A stretch of 64,000 nucleotides of DNA from Parelaphostrongylus tenuis (lineage: Eukaryota > Nematoda > Chromadorea > Rhabditida > Metastrongylidae): the NCBI GenBank assembly GCA_019055375.1, contig JAHQIW010004318.1:30058-94057 (forward strand), given 5' to 3'. Below are positions 11,250 to 21,040 of this stretch, piece by piece (position 1 is the stretch's first letter; every line of letters begins with the position of its first letter). Under the pieces are notes generated by a model. It saw nothing but the letters and a program-made list of their open reading frames with translations, was not told the DNA's origin and ran no database searches. A program made the translations under genes and the position numbers.

Positions 11250-11290
11250 CCCGACTGACGAGTCTGTAAGGACGAAACACGTGTATCGGG
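11250..11290 (+). ncRNA. Hammerhead ribozyme, HH2 right arm, all core bases present
   Basis: CCCGA (11,250-11,254) pairs with TCGGG (11,286-11,290) as helix I. The core is CTGACGA (11,255-11,261). Helix II is GTCT/GGAC (11,262-11,265 with 11,270-11,273) closed by GUAA, a GNRA tetraloop. GAA follows at 11,274-11,276. Helix III is the self-complementary ACACGTGT (11,277-11,284), leaving no loop, so pairing between two molecules is the natural fold. The cleavage-site base is A at 11,285, in a GUA context that satisfies the NUH rule. Every conserved hammerhead position is satisfied. Activity is predicted, not shown. Confidence 0.88.
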
Positions 11291-11355
11291 GTGTACAAGA
11301 GCCCTTACCAGACTACATGACAAGTCGGCTCAAATAATAATGAGAGCATCTATTG

Positions 11356-13039
11356 TTCTTTTGATAAACAGACGCGAGGTCGTTAACGCATAAGGGACGC
11401 CTATAGAAATCGATTCGCGCAGCGTGAATTGCGCAGCTGTACGCGATTTTCGTTGTTTGATTGAAGTTCTTTTCTCTGCCTTGTAATAATTTTTAGCTTC
11501 TCCGTGAGAAGACGTAAGTGCAATAAGACTTTGATCACTGCTATAACCGGAAGAACAGTGAGCACTTCATAAACAACTCATCCAAAATGAATCCAGTCAA
11601 TAGAATCCATAATCCATCCGTAGAACAGAGAGCTGCAAATCCAGAGCTATTCGAAGGACATGGGTAACAATTAGAACCGCTGCCGCTAATTGCCTTAACG
11701 CTTACGAGACCGTGGGTCCACCTTCTCTCCATCAGTATCCACGAGCGTTCACTGTGTTCCCACTCTGATGGTCATAGATGCGGAGGATGTGGGCTCACGG
11801 TCCCGGAAAGGTTAACGACTTACGAATGTGGGTCTCTTTTTCGCGATGTCACTATTTGAATAAGCAAGTAAAGACTAAGAAAATATGTAAGTAAAGTAGT
11901 TTGAAGTAGGAACAAAGATAACTGGAGAGTAGATGAACTTCTACTAGTAATTATGCAGTAATCCTCTGAAAAAAACTCATTGCTTCCCACGACTGGCTTC
12001 AGTAACACAGTGGGTGTCGAACGTGCACACCAGCTGTTGCTGCTGTTCCTTCTCCCAAACGAAATAGAAGAACGTTCCTTGACAAATCTATAATCACCGT
12101 TTGAGGAAACTGCGATCAGTACATCGGTAATTCAATAACCAGAACAGTAGGCGACAGAATGAATGTGGCAATGAGTATTCGTTCCTTTTAGCACATATAG
12201 AATCCAGACGAAAAAAATTCCAGTAATGCTAGGTGGCACTGAAAGTATGGATGTCTAGCAATTCGTGCCTCACTCTTTCCAAAATGCGTGCTAACCACTA
12301 CTCACCAGAGCTGTGTACTTCTTCGCAACACCGACTGCAAATTTGCTTTTGTGTGCGAAAAATGAGCCCCTGAAGAAATACTTTGGAAGAAATATGTCTA
12401 AGACCTTCAATTTTTAGTTTAGCCTGAGATAAGAATACAGTGCGAATATAGTACACAGCGTTTGAGCAAACTGAGAACTGCTTTTATAGAAATCATCCAT
12501 TAATACTGAACGATACCAAAAGAAAGACTATTCTAATAAAAACATAAACAAAGCGAAAACCTTTGAAGAAGACCCATAAGACAAAAGAACATTTCAAAAT
12601 ATAGAAACATCCGCATAATCTACATGCTTACCAGGATAGCCGTGCGATCCAACAAAATATAGTGAAAAAAGGTGTTATTAACACCAAAAATCATAGAAAC
12701 GACACTACTATCATGTAAGCATAAATTAAGCATATCATCTTATAAAACCTCGTCACAAGTTATCAGTGAAGCTACGAAAGACTGCCCATAAACCTAGAAC
12801 CATTAAGCAAACCTCAGTGTAGATTTTTTTACGATAAAAATTAATGTAGATTTCTCAACGATTCATATTAACAAAAAAAAACCATGAGTTAATATAAGTA
12901 TAATACCAGTAGTTTTTTTTACTTATTACAAGACTCTTGAAGATAGCAATAAATACCTTCGATAAGAACACTGGAAAAGTATTATCAGAAAGCTTATAGC
13001 CTCTGTAATATTATTAATTGTAATACTCACAGTTTGAAA
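11356..13039. other. Unassigned AT-rich stretch
   Basis: No gene or partner repeat recognised. The part from 12,400 to 13,000 is strongly A-rich. Minus-strand frames of 62-63 codons at 11,541 and 11,820 are not recognisable. Confidence 0.3.
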
Positions 13040-13338
13040 GCGCATGTGGCGCAGTGGGTAGTGGTGCTCTGCGTCGCACACGAGGTCAACGGTTTGATCT
13101 CGCGCTCATGGCTCACCAAGTCATCCATCCTCCGGGGTCGGTAAATTGGTACCAGACTGGTCTCAAACTTGTCAGGGACGATAAGCGTCAATGACTTGGT
13201 AGAGCGGGAGGCCACGGCGAGTCATTATAAAGGCCAGATATGCAGTCAATCACCTCAAACGAAGTTGAAAATTAAAGTCGAAGGCATGGCGCATCCCTCA
13301 TTGAGTGATCAATGTCGAGAGCTTTATCCTTTCATTTT
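13040..13338 (+). mobile_element. SINE-A copy 1
   Basis: The head is tRNA-like: box A-type TGGCGCAGTGGGTAGTGG from 13,047 and box B-type GGTTTGATCTC at 13,091-13,101. The body matches the antisense copy at 27,820-28,120 almost throughout (AAATTGGTA.CAGACTGGTCTC, AATCACCTCAAACGAAGTT), and also 17,499-17,779. Length is about 300 bp with no coding capacity. It needs an RNA polymerase III promoter and LINE machinery in trans; the RTE in this window is a candidate partner but no shared tail was seen. Confidence 0.8.
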
Positions 13339-13955
13339 GATACTCATGATTTGCAATGTTTTATTGCATTTTTTCGCAGTGGCACGATATTTCCAGTACC
13401 ATGTAAGATTTGAAGCGACTGTTGAAATGCGATGATCACCCGAGACATGAGCCTCCTCGTATCCGTTTGCTTATCGTCGTAACACACAACTCGATTTTAC
13501 ATATTATGGCCCCACAAAGCTTGGAATGGTCCTGTTCATTACAATATAGTCAGCTAAATGCCTCCATGACTCTGTCAAGAAAGCTCAAAATTACGAATTT
13601 GATTTCTAAACAAGTTGTTTTCATACAGTCACAGCTTTACATGAGCTTCCTATTGAGTGTTCCACTTAAGTACACAGCAAAAAGCTCACAGAGAGGAGTA
13701 CTGTTCACTTTCACGTTGAAATATCTTTTGTTCGCTCATCAGCATACCGTCATAGTTTTTCTAGGCCTACGTCCACGCCATATTGTCGCGAATCTGGTGT
13801 AGAATCAAAAGTAAACTGCGACATCTATTGGTTACTGTAGAAATACATGTATACAGAGGAGTTAAATTTCATGGTGAATGTGTGCACGCCTGTTTGTACG
13901 TTCATTTGAACTATACAGGAACACATGTGATAGCGAGGAATAACAAACTCACGAA
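13339..13955. other. Unassigned stretch with a 130-codon open frame
   Basis: The plus-strand frame 13,410-13,802 is open but has no recognisable domain, no signal peptide and no repeat partner. I do not support it as a gene. Confidence 0.25.
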
Positions 13956-14037
13956 ACAGTTTACATTGATATATGAAAATGGAGAAAACTTATCTTGATT
14001 AGCTGACGCGAGGTTGATAAAATAGTTGTAGAAATTC

Positions 14038-14072
14038 GGCTGACGTTTCGGCGACCCGCCTTCTTCAGAGCC
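14038..14072 (-). ncRNA. Hammerhead ribozyme, HH1 left arm
   Basis: This is an exact mirror of the right-arm motif at 14,699-14,733. On the minus strand: GGCT, CTGAAGA, an extra A, helix II GGCG-GGT-CGCC, GAA, self-complementary ACGT, cleavage-site C, AGCC. All core bases fit. Confidence 0.75.
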
Positions 14073-14139
14073 TGGACGTATATAGTATTAGTCTATTTGA
14101 ATGATCGGATGGTCTTATTTATATGCTGCCTAGGTCACG

Positions 14140-14340
14140 TTAGAAGATCAAACGAAGAAAGGGCGCGAGATCTCGCGTGATGGTGACGCACTCGTCCTTC
14201 CGATTCATTTCGGGGTTTTGGGCGTTTATCCAAAATGCCTCAAGAGTTTTGCGCGTGGATGTTTTTGATTCCTGCGCCAGGATTGTGACAGTCACATCAA
14301 AATCCTTATTGTTGTGTTTTTGTGCCCTATGTAAAACCTA
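14140..14340 (-). pseudogene. Penelope-like GIY-YIG endonuclease C-terminus, left arm
   Basis: This is the inverted copy of the right-arm frame at 14,413-14,631; it ends with the same stop (minus strand, 14,140). Residues are the same as far as I compared. It breaks at the arm centre, where one base more than in the right arm lies in the TAAAACC run and the 38-bp duplication begins. A fragment only: no reverse transcriptase and no GIY or YIG motif on either side. Confidence 0.7.
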
Positions 14341-14406
14341 AAGGTTTGGTTTTATCTATTTAGATAGAGTAAAACCTAAAGGTTTGGTTTTATCTATTTA
14401 GATAGG
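14331..14406 (+). repeat. 38-bp tandem duplication at the palindrome centre
   Basis: Two copies start at 14,331 and 14,369, each beginning GTAAAACCTAAAGG and ending TTTAGATAG. The right arm has one equivalent. It probably arose by slippage at the hairpin tip and slightly unbalances the palindrome. Confidence 0.85.
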
Positions 14407-14412
14407 GTATAA

Positions 14413-14631
14413 ATAGATAAAACCAAACCTTTAGGTTTACATAGGGCACAAAAACACAACAATAAGGATTTTGATGTGACTGTCACAATCCTGGCGCAGG
14501 AATCAAAAACATCCACGCGCAAAACTCTTGAGGCATTTTGGATAAACGCCCAAAACCCCGAAATGAATCGGAAGGACGAGTGCGTCACCATCACGCGAGA
14601 TCTCGCGCCCTTTCTTCGTTTGATCTTCTAA
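14413..14631 (+). pseudogene. Penelope-like element, GIY-YIG endonuclease C-terminus
   Basis: The frame is open for about 72 codons to a TAA at 14,629. It contains KPLGLHRAQKHNNKDF, VTILAQESKTSTRKT, LEAFWINAQNPEMNR and ECVTITRDLAPFLRLIF. The L-E-A-F-W-I ... N-P-x-M-N block is typical of the end of Penelope-like GIY-YIG endonucleases, which cut target DNA during retrotransposition; the glutamate is its metal-binding residue. The catalytic GIY and YIG motifs and the reverse transcriptase are absent, and a stop at 14,410 closes the frame upstream at the palindrome centre. The hammerhead follows 67 bp downstream, the usual order at a Penelope 3' end. Confidence 0.8.
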
Positions 14632-14698
14632 CGTGACCTAGGCAGCATATAAATAAGACCATCCGATCATTCAAATAGACTAATACTATATACGTCCA

Positions 14699-14733
14699 GG
14701 CTCTGAAGAAGGCGGGTCGCCGAAACGTCAGCC
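14699..14733 (+). ncRNA. Hammerhead ribozyme, HH1 right arm
   Basis: GGCT (14,699-14,702) pairs with AGCC (14,730-14,733) as helix I. The core is CTGAAGA (14,703-14,709). After one extra A, helix II is GGCG/CGCC with a GGT loop. GAA follows (14,722-14,724), then self-complementary ACGT (14,725-14,728) as a two-pair helix III without a loop, and cleavage-site C at 14,729. This layout matches published small Penelope-associated hammerheads that act as dimers. The extra A beside helix II and the very short helices make single-molecule activity unlikely. Confidence 0.78.
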
Positions 14734-14862
14734 GAATTTCTACAACTATTTTATCAACCTCGCGTCAGCTAATCAAGATAAGTTTTCTCCATTTTCATAT
14801 ATCAATTGATTATGCCGAGGTTTATAGAAAGTCGAACTTTTGAATTGTTACAGTTTACATTG

Positions 14863-16439
14863 TTTAGTACTATTTACAAAGTGTATTCACATCAGGGAGT
14901 GTCATACTTCTTCAAGGAGGCTTCGAAAAGTATTGCCATGATACGGATGACGAAGATTTACCATTTAGACAAATTCGCGTAAAGGTGAAAACTGACTTAA
15001 ATGTGAGTCATGCATGAGTCATATTTTTCTTAGTAATCCTATTTCTTCTGGGCTTTTGGTGTACACGAAAGTGATTTCTATGGACGGATTGACATCGACT
15101 CGGGTAAGTCGTACCTTTTTCCACTGACACTCGATCTAAACTATGCGATCTGGGATAGGAAGTTAGCTCTGAATCCACCAATCTTGACACAAAAAAATCC
15201 CCATTTATTTGCTATTTTAGCAGTGAAATGATGTCATATCTATGTCTATGAATCCATTGATATTCAGTGAATACGCATAACTTTGAACCTCAGACCGGAG
15301 TCAAGCTGGCATTTTACCTTTCCCAGGAGCGCTTACTAACCAGCTGCATTACTGTGGCTTCTATTCTACTAACGCTTTTTGTTCGATACAGAATATCGCC
15401 CCGGAAGGGTGAAACGCAGGGTTCGATCCTACCGAAGTTCAAAAATTTCCATGTCACTCAAAATTTCTGGACTTTAATATTTACACTATCTTCTCCAGTG
15501 AACCTGTATGAAATTATTCTATTGAAATTCAGAAGGAACAATGGAAACTTGTTCAAAAGTAAGTACAGAGTCGGAGAGGTTCATCTCAATAAGGAATAAA
15601 TTATAAGCTATCATCTTCAAAGACTTAAAGCTAACAAGGTTTTGCTCCTGGTCGGTCGGCTACTTCAATATTCTCACGGAATCTGATCCTCTCATTTATA
15701 AAATCTAACAAAAATCATTCTCAAAAGTCATTCAGCAGTGATAGCAGCAATGTGCAGATGCCATTTTTTCTGTCAGGAGTAGGATTATAAGCTCCTTTAT
15801 TCGAGTAGAAGCGCTTTTATCTCTTCAGATTCGATTGCGATGTGAACAAATTATATCGTGTTGTGGGCAAATTGCGGTTTTTCAGGATTGACAGGGAGTT
15901 AGACGTTAGATCCAGAGGTCTCTATGCTTCGATTTTTGTGAAGAACATGACCAATCGGTCGTTTAACCCTTTTGGGACCATGTGCTACAAAAAGTAGCAC
16001 GCCGTGCGATGTTCCGTTCCATTCAACTACTGTTATGGCAGCTTCACGTCTCGTAGTAAGGCAACCAGGCAGGCAGTAAACAAGGCGTGTTTAGGTGATC
16101 AGATATGGCCGAAAGATTGCCTCTGAGATTCAGTGACGCTTTGAAAGCCTTGTGCGATGGACTTTATGAATATTACATGGAACGGGTATTACTCTTCAAT
16201 ACCTTCTTGCAAAAAGGATGCTTTTCAGTTCATTGTATTTCTTAAACGACTGACTTTTCGATAAGTCGCCGACTGCAGCACTAATCTTCGTTGCGAAAAC
16301 TGCAGCTAAGTTTTGAACTAGTTCGCGTGCGGTCTTGTAACGAAAACTAGTACAGCAGTTTGCGTATAATCGGGGCAGAGGAGGTAGAGTCGGACACGCT
16401 CGGTGTGGGTCCATGGAAGTCGACCGGACGAACCTGAGG
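14863..16439. other. Unassigned stretch
   Basis: No gene recognised. A 110-codon plus frame at 15,267-15,599 and a 60-codon minus frame at 15,008 carry no recognisable domain. Confidence 0.3.
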
Positions 16440-16567
16440 TATGACGTGTGACTATCTACACAATGATGTGAGGTGATATGCAAATCTCAGAACGTCAGGC
16501 AGGAATTGAACCCGTGTCCCACGCTTTGCGAGGGTGCGGGCTAGCCACTACACTATCGCGGCTCCCT
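16440..16567 (-). mobile_element. SINE-D copy, antisense, tRNA-like head
   Basis: Minus-strand reading: GGGAGCCGCGATAGTGTAGT, GGCTAGCCCGCACC, then box B-like GGTTCAATTCC (complement of 16,503-16,513) and CTGCCTG. Downstream, AGATTTGCATATC is shared with the next copy at 16,648. It lacks a proper acceptor stem, so it is a SINE head rather than a tRNA gene. Confidence 0.7.
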
Positions 16568-16647
16568 GTTTTGCTATTACTCTTAAATTAGGCGTGCTTC
16601 AGTGATCACATATCGGCGTTAAATTCAGCTGATAAGTGATAGAAAGA

Positions 16648-16800
16648 TAGGGGCATGGTAATGCAGTGGTTAGCACGTACTCCCGCAAAGTGTGAGACAC
16701 GGATTCAGCTCCCGCCTGGTGCTCCAAGATTTGCATATCGCCACTTGGCACAGTTGAATATGTATCACTTATTTACACAATGTCTATAGGTACAAATATA
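16648..16800 (+). mobile_element. SINE-D copy, tRNA-like head
   Basis: GGGGCATGGTAATGCAGTGG (box A-like), TTAGCACGTAC, ACACGGATTCAGCTCCCG (box B-like), then AGATTTGCATATCGCC and TTTACACAATGTCTATAGG. The latter parallels the complement of 16,440-16,490, showing a shared body beyond the tRNA head. Confidence 0.65.
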
Positions 16801-16890
16801 CCCAAGAAAATTGAGTGTTGAGCAAAAGTTCGACCTCAGACGGGAATAGCTATGACAACGATGTACGTGAAAAATGAATAGTTGGCAGGC

Positions 16891-16985
16891 GATGGCCTCG
16901 GTGGTGTAGTGGTAGCACGCGCATCCTGTATGAATGAAACATGAGTTCAACTCCCGGCTGAGGTAGGATTTCCGCCCATCACTCA
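16891..16985 (+). mobile_element. SINE-D related tRNA-like head
   Basis: GGTGGTGTAGTGGTAGCACG resembles box A of a glycine/glutamate-type tRNA, and GAGTTCAACTCCCGG is a good box B. No 3' acceptor strand matches the 5' end, and the anticodon arm is poor. A third tRNA-like head within 550 bp. Confidence 0.6.
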
Positions 16986-17061
16986 GTTCTCTTATGTATA
17001 TTTGAAACATCATGAAACTGCGAAAAAACAACAAAACGTTACATTTCAATCTTCTTCATCA

Positions 17062-17228
17062 ACATCAACTTCTAAATAGTATTTTCATAGCGTTTTTCGT
17101 CATACATTTCACTACTATGGTGGATGTCAATAGTAACAAAAATTTTAGAAAGTGAATAGTTACATCAACTTTTAAATAGCATTTTTATAGCGTTTTTCGT
17201 CACGCATCTCACTACCATGGTGGGCGTC
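17062..17228 (+). repeat. 67-bp direct repeat with 100-bp period
   Basis: ACATCAACTT.TAAATAG begins at 17,062 and again at 17,162. Both copies contain ATAGCGTTTTTCGTCA and end in ATGGTGG.. GTC. About nine substitutions separate them. No coding signal. Confidence 0.85.
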
Positions 17229-17498
17229 GTTATTTGGCTTACAATTGTATCACAGTATCGCATGTTTTTGTTTTGATTCAACACAAATATTTCCGAAGAT
17301 TCTGTATCGATATTTGATCAATTTAATATGTGCCTCCATATTTCTCTTAGCTAACCAACCCTCTTGTTGAAATACTCCGAGAATGTCAATGAGAATACGC
17401 CATATTGAGTTTTCCCTTGCAAGTAGTTCAGCACGTGTTTTTGGTTGGAAACTGGTGCTCCCTTTTGGTGAGTTACATCCTCTTGATATTGGATAAAT

Positions 17499-17779
17499 GA
17501 GCGTGCAGCGCAGCGGTTCGAGGTGTTCTTCACTGCACACAAAGTCGATGCCTCGAGTCCTCCTAAGGGCCATCAAGCCTTCCCTCCCTCCGGGTCGGTG
17601 AATTAGCACCAAACTCGTTTAACAGTATAGAGCAATGACTTGATACGTCGGTAGGCCACTGCGAGTTTTTTTGCAGGCCAGATAGACATTAAACACATCT
17701 AGCGATTCTTGATGAAGTCGAATATACGGCACATCCCTCAGGGATTAATCAACACCGGGAGCTTATTCTTTGACTTTAT
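17499..17779 (+). mobile_element. SINE-A copy 2
   Basis: Head GCGTGCAGCGCAGCGGTTCG (box A-like), a weak box B around GATGCCTCGAGTCC, then the SINE-A body: CCGGGTCGGTGAATTAG, CAATGACTTG, GGCCACTGCGAGT, GGCACATCCCTCAGGGATTA. More diverged than the copies at 13,040 and 27,820. Confidence 0.7.
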
Positions 17780-18110
17780 CACTGGAATACAAGCTTAGAA
17801 ACTTCCCAGTGTCCAAACATTTTCAAAAGAGGCAACAGTTCTATCCTTCTTTATGGACATGCGAACGCGTCTAACAAAAAACAGATCGAAGACGGTGATA
17901 TGTGCTTGTTCGATATGAGACTAGAATATAATTGCTATAGTAAGTACATACATACTAATTGCGCTTATTTTTCAACTAAATGATTAAAAACTAATGTAAA
18001 TATAACATAAAAAATAATATAAATAGAATTAAAAAGCAAAAAATAAAAAATAAGAAATACTTCAGTTATAATATAATTATAATTTTACTTACTAATTGTT
18101 CTTCTCTTTG
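17780..18110. other. Unassigned, with A/T-rich tract
   Basis: From 17,975 to 18,095 the sequence is almost pure A and T with A-rich strings. No gene signal. Confidence 0.4.
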
Positions 18111-19080
18111 AAAAGTTTATCTCTCTAGAGCCTCTGATATCACCAGATCGCTCCCGGCAAATGGAAACTTCATCGATAAGCAGAAAATCGTCCACAACAC
18201 AGTCCCTGATGCGAACCAAGCGGTTTTCACGTCTGTCTCTTTTCATTCATAATCTGTTAAGAAGTTTGCACTCTTTGTGATTTGAAGTGCTCAATGGACT
18301 GACATGCGTATTCTTGCCGAGCTGGTAGTACTCACACATCATAAGGAAGCAGGACTTGTCAAAGGTTCGCTGCTAAAATGCACCAAACGAATTTCTAGAG
18401 AGCCTGCACGAAGGCCATGGTCTTCCCGATATCTCTAGTCTTCGCTCTGCACTTCCTCAATCGATATTTTTTCCTGAGATAGATCTTTCTCAAGTGACAT
18501 TGACAAGATGATACAAGCTAGAGTGGGAGCCGTATTTATGCCACATGGTTTAGAACACTTTATTGAACTTGATGTTCGCGATTGTGGTAACTATCTAGGA
18601 ATATGTGAAATACTTCCATAACTGATTATGTGCCAATCGTTACAGAAATTTGACGGGATGCCCTGCCTTGATCGAAGCCTCCTGGTCTAAAGAGCTTGCG
18701 CACAACAAGAACATTACAGGAAAGAATGGTACTGGCCCTTGGACTTGTCTGGGAGAAAATCTTTTTGTGATATTATTCAAATTCTGTGACTAGAATATTT
18801 GAGGTCATCACGATTGAGCTAGGATTCATCGATACACTTCTTGACGCTGCACTTAACAATCCGAACCAAGCGAAATTCCTCGTCAAATCAGAAATCGACA
18901 AATATCCTGGACAAGGTGGAGTAGGTCCTCAACCAGAATCCTGTCTACTATACTTTCCTCATAAACGATTATGTTATTCAAGTCCGAATCGAGGACGATG
19001 TGATGATATGGGTCAAAGGCAACGAAAATATGAGTGATCTTCCAAGAGCTGTAGAAGAAAGTGAATAGTGCATGTCAAGT
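18111..19080 (+). pseudogene. Possible decayed coding region, unidentified
   Basis: Codon-like stretches occur on the plus strand but change frame: [16 protein letters not shown] and [10 protein letters not shown] near 18,538-18,620, an 83-codon frame at 18,786-19,037 (MTRIFEVITIELGFIDTLLD...), and INDYVIQVRIEDDVMIWVKG near 18,970-19,030 in another frame. I do not recognise the family. It could be a decayed element gene or chance. No splice pattern links the pieces convincingly. Confidence 0.25.
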
Positions 19081-19840
19081 GGAGAATTCAACGACTCCAC
19101 TGCACAAAAGTGCATCCGTCCTTACTTTAACAAAAGTTACCCTCCATTTATTTCCTTACATCGATGATCATATATTATATCTATTTCCCTCCTATAGTAA
19201 ATACTATCCGGTAATTTTTTTATTTTTTGAACCTCTTCGGTGCCTCGATATTAAGTCATCGCTTCAATAAATATTCTTTCAAAAATTACTCAAAAGCAAC
19301 AAAAGCAAAAGGGTAACGACTTCTTTGAGGTTACACGTTGTCTAGAATATATGCTTCACGGGCCACGCTCTTTGACAGCAACTTGTGCCATCAATGAATC
19401 TGTGTGATCACCAACTACAAACGCCCAACTACACACGGCTAATTTATTTGAAGGCCATACTTTGTTAGTGAGTGTAGTGGTTACAGTAGTGAATGTCCTG
19501 TCGTATGCTATGTCTTGGTACACCTGCCACGCGGATTAATTTATCAGAAATAACAGCAAGAATAAATCGCTCAATGAAAAAAAAACTAAAATGAAAAATA
19601 ATCACATATAATACATTCATATCCGCCAGTCAATCCAATTGGCGGTTCAAAAGGCATATTACGCGACAATCGTTAAATCAATACACTGTAGTAGCTCGAC
19701 TAGTAGCTATTTCGTAGGTATGTAGTACGTCAACGTCGTAAGTATTAGTAGTATGTCAACGTGGGTCAAATACATTAGGACAAAGAGCGAGAATTGACTG
19801 TATTAAACTTAAAAGGCTTCAATAAATAAGGCTTGCAAAT
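19081..19840. other. Unassigned stretch
   Basis: No gene recognised. Around 19,690-19,760 short repeats of GTAGTA and GTCAACGT(C/G)G occur. Confidence 0.3.
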
Positions 19841-20060
19841 GTCAATCAGGAGACGGGGGAACCACGAAGGCTATCGTGGTCGCCCCGGAATGACGAAACC
19901 CCAGGGCGGTATGTCGGGTCGACGATGTGTGAGTATCATAGTCATATAAGTCATAAAGTCTCACACTGTATGTTCGAGATCGTCCTAAGAGCCCGCTACC
20001 CATCCCGGGTGAGTCGCCCACGACCCCCACCACTGGGCTCGTCTCCGTGACCTAGGTTTG
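19841..20060. other. GC-rich island of unknown nature
   Basis: About 220 bp with much higher G+C than its surroundings, flanked on both sides by TTGCAAA-type sequence (19,835 and 20,057). A 63-codon minus-strand frame (19,842-20,033) spans it. No rRNA, tRNA or spliced-leader signature was found. It might be a structured RNA, a transposon end or an exon. Confidence 0.3.
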
Positions 20061-20860
20061 CAATTACTATCTTTAGTGCAACATAGAGCAGTCGACCATC
20101 AAGCAAAAGGTGGTAAACAAAATAACGTCTTATGGACTCAGTCACTGATCAGCAATGAACCGGGCCACATCGAGTCATAAACAACAATCGTAGGCGATCG
20201 ATAATCTAAAAGGAGAAAGAAACGAATACGAAGAGGAAAGGTAACCAGACGGCCGCATGGGCCAGTTGAAGGCGCTCGACTGTCGTCGTCGTCGGCCCTT
20301 TGTCTGCGTGCCTCCGCTGCGTATCAGTCTTTTCGTAGCGCAACCGTCGCCACTCGCCTTCAAGTTTACCTTAACAGTCGAGCACGCTATGTTACCACCT
20401 ACATAGAAAGATAATATAAAAATAGCAATGAATGTTGCATTGATTGCCATAGTGAATTAGGAACTTCACAAGCGTCTGAATTTAGTTGAAATTGTGTAGA
20501 ATGTTTGATTTCAAAGCCTGCAAGCAATACAGTACTGTAGACGTGGCAAAGTGCAAATGGTAAACACAAGTTTATTAGCAACACATTCTTTCACAGATGT
20601 TCCATTAATAAGCTGAAATATTCAAAAAAGATAAAGAAATTTTAAAAATTGCAGTAATAGCTTCTTTTGTGCAGCACGATAACTATAAAAGAAAAGCCAT
20701 AACATGGCAAACATGATGCGATCACGTTCTGCCTCTGTATTGTTCCTGGTAGACGTGGAATTGGAAGTAGATACCAATGGGAACTTTCCTGCACAGAACA
20801 ATAGCAAGAAAGAATAATGATACACACTTGTAGGTCCACCATTAAAAAAAATGGTGAAGT
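20061..20860. other. Unassigned stretch with one secreted-looking frame
   Basis: The minus frame 20,175-20,450 (91 codons) begins with a hydrophobic stretch (FIAIFILSFYVGG) and has a GRRRRQ basic run further on, which would suit a secreted precursor. No family match and no repeated peptide support it. Other frames here are not recognisable. Confidence 0.25.
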
Positions 20861-21040
20861 TGTTCGTCTTTTATCGATCCTTGAGAAATGTCCCATGTAT
20901 TGTACACCACCACGTGTCATTGAGATTAGTAAATGCATGTCCGGTAAACACTCCCTCGTGTCCATCGGGTTTGCGATTCTTCGGGGTCATCGAACTGGTG
21001 AACAGACTTGGTTGGGATGACAGAAACATCCATTCAGTGC
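20861..21040 (-). mobile_element. Possible diverged SINE-A copy, antisense
   Basis: The first 30 bases (ATCGATCCTTGAGAAATG...) match the tail-side segment of SINE-A at 27,843-27,875 in the same orientation, followed by weaker similarity (AAATGCATGT). The head end is not identifiable. Confidence 0.35.

Larger units (their letters stand above)
10931..11355. mobile_element. HH2 foldback element, complete
   Basis: This is a 425-bp inverted repeat. The left arm is about 10,931-11,056 and the right arm about 11,228-11,355, with a spacer of about 170 bp. The outermost paired bases are CAATAGAT on the left and ATCTATTG on the right. Arms match closely through TTTGAGCCAACTTGTCATG, AAGGGCT and the ribozyme segment, with scattered substitutions. 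The right arm has an intact hammerhead; the left arm has one with a core mutation. There is no coding capacity, so it must have been mobilised in trans. Its resemblance to inverted Penelope terminal repeats is an inference. Confidence 0.85.
13956..14862. mobile_element. HH1 palindrome: inverted pair of Penelope-like 3' ends
   Basis: Two nearly identical arms face each other from 13,965 to 14,806 (842 bp). The symmetry axis is at 14,385.5 for the arms, shifted to about 14,405 at the centre by a 38-bp tandem duplication in the left arm (14,331-14,368 and 14,369-14,406). Each arm holds the C-terminal end of a GIY-YIG endonuclease frame and then a hammerhead near the outer end. A 13-bp direct repeat, ACAGTTTACATTG, lies at 13,956-13,968 and 14,850-14,862 and looks like a target-site duplication. 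A 43-bp tail separates the right arm from it. Very high arm identity suggests a young insertion or gene conversion between arms. Confidence 0.88.

Noticed and set aside
13410..13802. 130-codon plus-strand gene
   Set aside because: No recognisable domain, no copy elsewhere and base composition like the surrounding non-coding DNA.
20175..20450. Secreted peptide or neuropeptide precursor (signal-like N-terminus, GRRRRQ)
   Set aside because: No repeated peptide, no amidation-type glycine next to the basic run and no recognised family; it could equally be chance in a short frame.
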